DNA from: an uncultured Bacteroidota bacterium
GTDB taxonomy: Bacteria > Bacteroidota > Bacteroidia > Chitinophagales > Chitinophagaceae
DNA: 8,148 nt
NCBI GenBank assembly: GCA_946479055.1
Contig: CAMLEX010000193.1
Location: 1 to 8,148, forward strand
Reading direction: 5' to 3'
The position numbers were made by a program, and so were the translations under genes. The notes beneath the pieces were generated by a model that was not told the DNA's origin, did no database searches, and saw nothing but the letters and a program-made list of their open reading frames with translations. Positions 5,856 to 8,148 of this stretch are shown one piece after another. Numbering within the stretch: position 1 is the stretch's first letter; the number at the start of each line of letters is the position of its first letter.

Positions 5856-6680
5856 ATGAAAACATTATCCGTAGCGGTTTTTCTTTCATCCATTCTAACA
5901 GCCTGTATCAATACTGACTCTCCCGGAACTAATGATAACCTGACCAACGAAGGAACTACCGCACCAATCATAAATTATGCATTGGTAAATACCTATCCGC
6001 ATGATACAACCTCCTTTACTGAAGGACTTTTAATACACAACGGACAATTATATGAAAGTACGGGTTCGCCGGATGATATGCCACAGACAAGATCGCTTTT
6101 TGGCACTCTTGATCTCCAAACCGGTAATATCAATAAGAAAGTGGAACTGAACAGAGACAAATATTTTGGAGAAGGAATCACTTTCTTAAATGATAAAATA
6201 TACCAGCTTACCTATAAAACCAAAGCAGGATTTATTTATGATGTGAAAACATTCGATAAGTTGGGCGAATTCAGCTTTCCCGGTAAAGAAGGCTGGGGTA
6301 TGACAACCGATGGATTTTTTCTGATACTTACTGATGGAACAAATATTTTATACTACCTGGATGCTTCTGATTTTAAAACTGTAAAAACCGTACAGGTGAT
6401 AGATGAAAAAGGGCGGCCTGTAGGAAAATTAAATGAAGTCGAGTATATAAATAACTTTATATACGCCAATGTTTATGAAACCAATTCGATCATTAAGATT
6501 GATCCGGTTTCAGGTAAAGTAGTAGGAATGCTTGATCTTAGTTCTTTGGCAAATGAAGCGAGAGGAAGGTATCCTGGTTCTATGGAAATGAACGGCATTG
6601 CCTATGATTCCATTTCGCGTAAAGTATATATTACGGGGAAAATGTGGCCCACTCTTTATGAAATTCAATTTGCTCATTAA
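5856..6680 (+). CDS. Glutaminyl-peptide cyclotransferase (plant/bacterial type), lipoprotein
   Basis: This 274-residue protein belongs to the glutaminyl cyclase family of the papaya/Xanthomonas type (PF05096), a five-bladed beta propeller that converts N-terminal glutamine of peptides to pyroglutamate with release of ammonia. Family blocks are FTEGL (54-58), YESTG (66-70), FGEGIT (104-109), GWGMTTDG (146-153), LNEVEY (192-197), VYETN (206-210), NGIAYD (246-251) and TGKMWP (260-265). The N-terminus MKTLSVAVFLSSILTAC is a lipoprotein signal with lipobox LTAC and acylated Cys17, followed by a Ser/Thr/Asn-rich tether, so the enzyme should be anchored in the cell envelope. The ATG at 5856 is preferred over the in-frame TTG at 5844 because it gives a compact lipoprotein signal. 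Many Bacteroidota exported proteins begin with Gln after signal cleavage, so such proteins are plausible substrates (inference). Confidence 0.9.
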   Translation: MKTLSVAVFLSSILTACINTDSPGTNDNLTNEGTTAPIINYALVNTYPHDTTSFTEGLLIHNGQLYESTGSPDDMPQTRSLFGTLDLQTGNINKKVELNRDKYFGEGITFLNDKIYQLTYKTKAGFIYDVKTFDKLGEFSFPGKEGWGMTTDGFFLILTDGTNILYYLDASDFKTVKTVQVIDEKGRPVGKLNEVEYINNFIYANVYETNSIIKIDPVSGKVVGMLDLSSLANEARGRYPGSMEMNGIAYDSISRKVYITGKMWPTLYEIQFAH

Positions 6681-6820
6681 TAAAAGATTTTCCATTCATT
6701 AAAAAGGATCAGGTCTGTATTATAAGAATTACAACAGGATACTGCCTTAATTCTGCGCTTTAATTTATAAAAAATTATTAGTTACTCATTGCAAATACCC
6801 GTTTACATACCTTCCTTTTT

Positions 6821-6828
6821 TAAGTTTG
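6821..6828 (+). promoter_or_regulatory. Bacteroidota -7 box upstream of the PAP2 gene
   Basis: TAAGTTTG matches TAnnTTTG exactly. Transcription from it would start near 6833, leaving a leader of about 65-70 bases before the ATG at 6901. The nearest TTG upstream (6789-6791) is 29 bases away, too far for a standard -33 element. The final TTG of the box (6826-6828) is in frame with the gene but unlikely to be a start codon. Confidence 0.5.
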
Positions 6829-6900
6829 GCACACTTTTTTTCTGTGACAGAGAATGACTCAGTTTTATTCCCAGTAAAGTTTTTATTTTTAAATTGTCGT

Positions 6901-7638
6901 ATGATAAAGAGAATACGCCTATCCATTAAAAAGAGTTTAGCCAGTATTGCGCTATTATCCGTTGAGTTAATAATTGCCCTTGCTCTTTTTATTTGTGCTT
7001 TGGTTGCATTTGCGCTTATTGCTTATCGCATATTTAATCTGCAAAATGAAGCGTTTGATTTTATAGTTTTTGATAAGGTTTCAAATTTAGTAAGCCTGTC
7101 TACCACCAGGTTTATGCAATTCATCACTTTTTTTGGTAACCATAAATTTCTTATTCCGGCAAACGTAGTTTTAATCATTTATTTTCTTTTTATAAAAAAA
7201 CACAGATGGTATTCTATTAAAGTACCGGTGATTGCTATTGGAGGTGTTTTACTGATGTTCCTTTTAAAACAATTTTTCAACCGGCCAAGGCCGCTGGTAC
7301 CACTACTTGAACCTGTCAAGGGATTAAGTTTTCCAAGTGGTCATGCATTGATGAGTATGTCTTTTTATGGGCTTCTTATTTTCCTGGTTTGGGAAAATGT
7401 TCGTAACCGCTACTGGAGATGGCTGCTTATTACCTTACTTCTTGTATTTATTCTGTTGATAGGTTTTAGCAGGATATATCTCCGCTTACATTATTTCAGC
7501 GATGTGATGGCGGGATTTGCGGCAGGAATTATCTGGCTGTCCGTATCTATTTGGGTAATACGACGGCTGGAAAGATATAGCAGGAAAGAAATTGATCCGG
7601 TTGTAACAGAAACCCAGCCATCCAAAATACCCGGTTAA
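6901..7638 (+). CDS. PAP2-superfamily membrane phosphatase
   Basis: This 245-residue integral membrane protein has about six hydrophobic segments (roughly 15-42, 53-60 or 71-78 weak, 84-98, 108-122, 152-165, 174-190, 202-221) and the complete three-part PAP2 signature: KxxxxxxRP at Lys123 to Arg130-Pro131, PSGH at 145-148, and SRxxxxxHxxxD at Ser190-Arg191, His197 and Asp201. His197 is the expected phospho-accepting residue and His148 the general acid. The family removes phosphate from lipid substrates such as phosphatidic acid, phosphatidylglycerol phosphate or undecaprenyl diphosphate at the outer face of the inner membrane; the substrate is not clear here. The ATG at 6901 gives a short basic N-terminus (MIKRIRLSIKK) before the first membrane segment. 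A promoter-like box lies upstream, and a histidine-phosphatase gene follows after 53 bases, so the two may be co-transcribed. Confidence 0.9.
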   Translation: MIKRIRLSIKKSLASIALLSVELIIALALFICALVAFALIAYRIFNLQNEAFDFIVFDKVSNLVSLSTTRFMQFITFFGNHKFLIPANVVLIIYFLFIKKHRWYSIKVPVIAIGGVLLMFLLKQFFNRPRPLVPLLEPVKGLSFPSGHALMSMSFYGLLIFLVWENVRNRYWRWLLITLLLVFILLIGFSRIYLRLHYFSDVMAGFAAGIIWLSVSIWVIRRLERYSRKEIDPVVTETQPSKIPG

Positions 7639-7691
7639 TCGTTAATCATTCTCATTATCTTTTAATTGTATCTTGTTCTAAAAAATTATTC

Positions 7692-8148
7692 ATGAAGTTT
7701 TTGTTAGTATTTTTTTCATTGGCTTTGTTATTAACATCGTGTAGCCGGACTTTTTACATTGTTCGTCATGCAGAAAAAGCAGCATCAGGCAATAATACTA
7801 CGATGATGAGCAATGACCCACCACTGACTGAAGCAGGTGAAGAACGGGCGGAAGCATTGAAAAATTTATTAAAAACAAAAAAGATCGGCGCTGTTTTTTC
7901 TACTAATACAATCCGAACTAAATCCACCGCAGAGCCAACAAGAGCTTATTTTAATTTGGCTATAGAAATATATTCTTCTCTTCCTGACTCAGCTTTTCTT
8001 ACCAGGCTTAAATCATTAAAGAAAAACAGCCTGATCGTTGGCCATAGTAATACGGTAGATGATATTGTCAATAAATTGTGTGGTTCAACCAAAATTCGGG
8101 GTGATCTGCCTGACACAGAATACGATAATCTGTTTATAGTGAAGAAAA
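7692..8148 (+). CDS. Histidine phosphatase (phosphoglycerate-mutase-like) lipoprotein, 3' end cut off
   Basis: An open frame from the ATG at 7692 runs to the window end without a stop (152 codons visible). The start MKFLLVFFSLALLLTSC is a lipoprotein signal with lipobox LTSC and Cys17. Immediately after it comes FYIVRHAEK (21-29), the RHG motif of the histidine phosphatase superfamily, with His26 as the expected phospho-accepting residue. The rest fits a short SixA-like member: PPLTEAGEERAEAL (43-56), FSTNTIRTKSTAEP with Arg75 (69-82) and VGHSNTVDDIV with the second catalytic His118 (116-126). The family hydrolyses phosphoesters or phosphohistidine; the substrate cannot be told. The protein probably ends soon after the edge, since visible length already covers both catalytic halves. 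It lies 53 bases after the PAP2 gene with no terminator seen between. Confidence 0.88.
   Translation, partial: MKFLLVFFSLALLLTSCSRTFYIVRHAEKAASGNNTTMMSNDPPLTEAGEERAEALKNLLKTKKIGAVFSTNTIRTKSTAEPTRAYFNLAIEIYSSLPDSAFLTRLKSLKKNSLIVGHSNTVDDIVNKLCGSTKIRGDLPDTEYDNLFIVKK

Noticed and set aside
5993..6695. Minus-strand frames of about 62 codons (5993-6181 and 6510-6695)
   Set aside because: They are antisense to the glutaminyl cyclase gene, with no recognisable domain or start context.
2159..7638. Phospholipase C, PAP2 phosphatase and glutaminyl cyclase as one new lipid-processing system
   Set aside because: The genes are on different strands with separate promoters and known independent families; proximity alone does not support a joint system.

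Overview
Most of this window (about 307 to 8148) looks like chromosomal DNA of a Bacteroidota bacterium, most likely of the Chitinophagaceae/Sphingobacteriia type. The signs are low GC (about 32% by hand count between 661 and 1140), A/T-rich leaders without Shine-Dalgarno sequences, TAnnTTTG-type -7 promoter boxes, a DUF6089-type outer-membrane protein, and lipoproteins with short export signals. The first 306 bases look different: about 54% GC over 1-300, strong AGGAGG ribosome-binding sites, an E. coli-like -35 box and a CsoR-type operator.

Layout. The left edge holds the 5' end of a CsoR/FrmR-family metal-sensing repressor gene on the minus strand. A divergent promoter/operator region separates it from a thioredoxin-like gene (202-639) on the plus strand. 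That gene begins as a housekeeping thioredoxin up to WCGPC and continues as a Bacteroidota TlpA/thioredoxin-like protein. The join is in frame at the CxxC motif and coincides with the change in composition. A chimeric contig is the simplest explanation; natural recombination is possible. After a 507-base AT-rich gap come a secreted lytic transglycosylase (plus), a likely bidirectional terminator, a large Tat-exported phosphocholine-type phospholipase C (minus) and a DUF6089 outer-membrane barrel (minus). These are followed on the plus strand by a glutaminyl-peptide cyclotransferase lipoprotein, a PAP2 membrane phosphatase and the 5' part of a histidine-phosphatase lipoprotein cut by the window end.

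All the complete Bacteroidota genes encode envelope or exported proteins (peptidoglycan cleavage, phospholipid hydrolysis, N-terminal pyroglutamate formation, lipid-phosphate hydrolysis). They do not form an obvious pathway. Only the PAP2 and histidine-phosphatase genes are close enough (53 bases) to suggest co-transcription. I see no mobile element, CRISPR array, rRNA or tRNA, and no convincing new multi-gene system. The most notable item is the chimeric thioredoxin at the left edge, which should be tested as an assembly artefact first.
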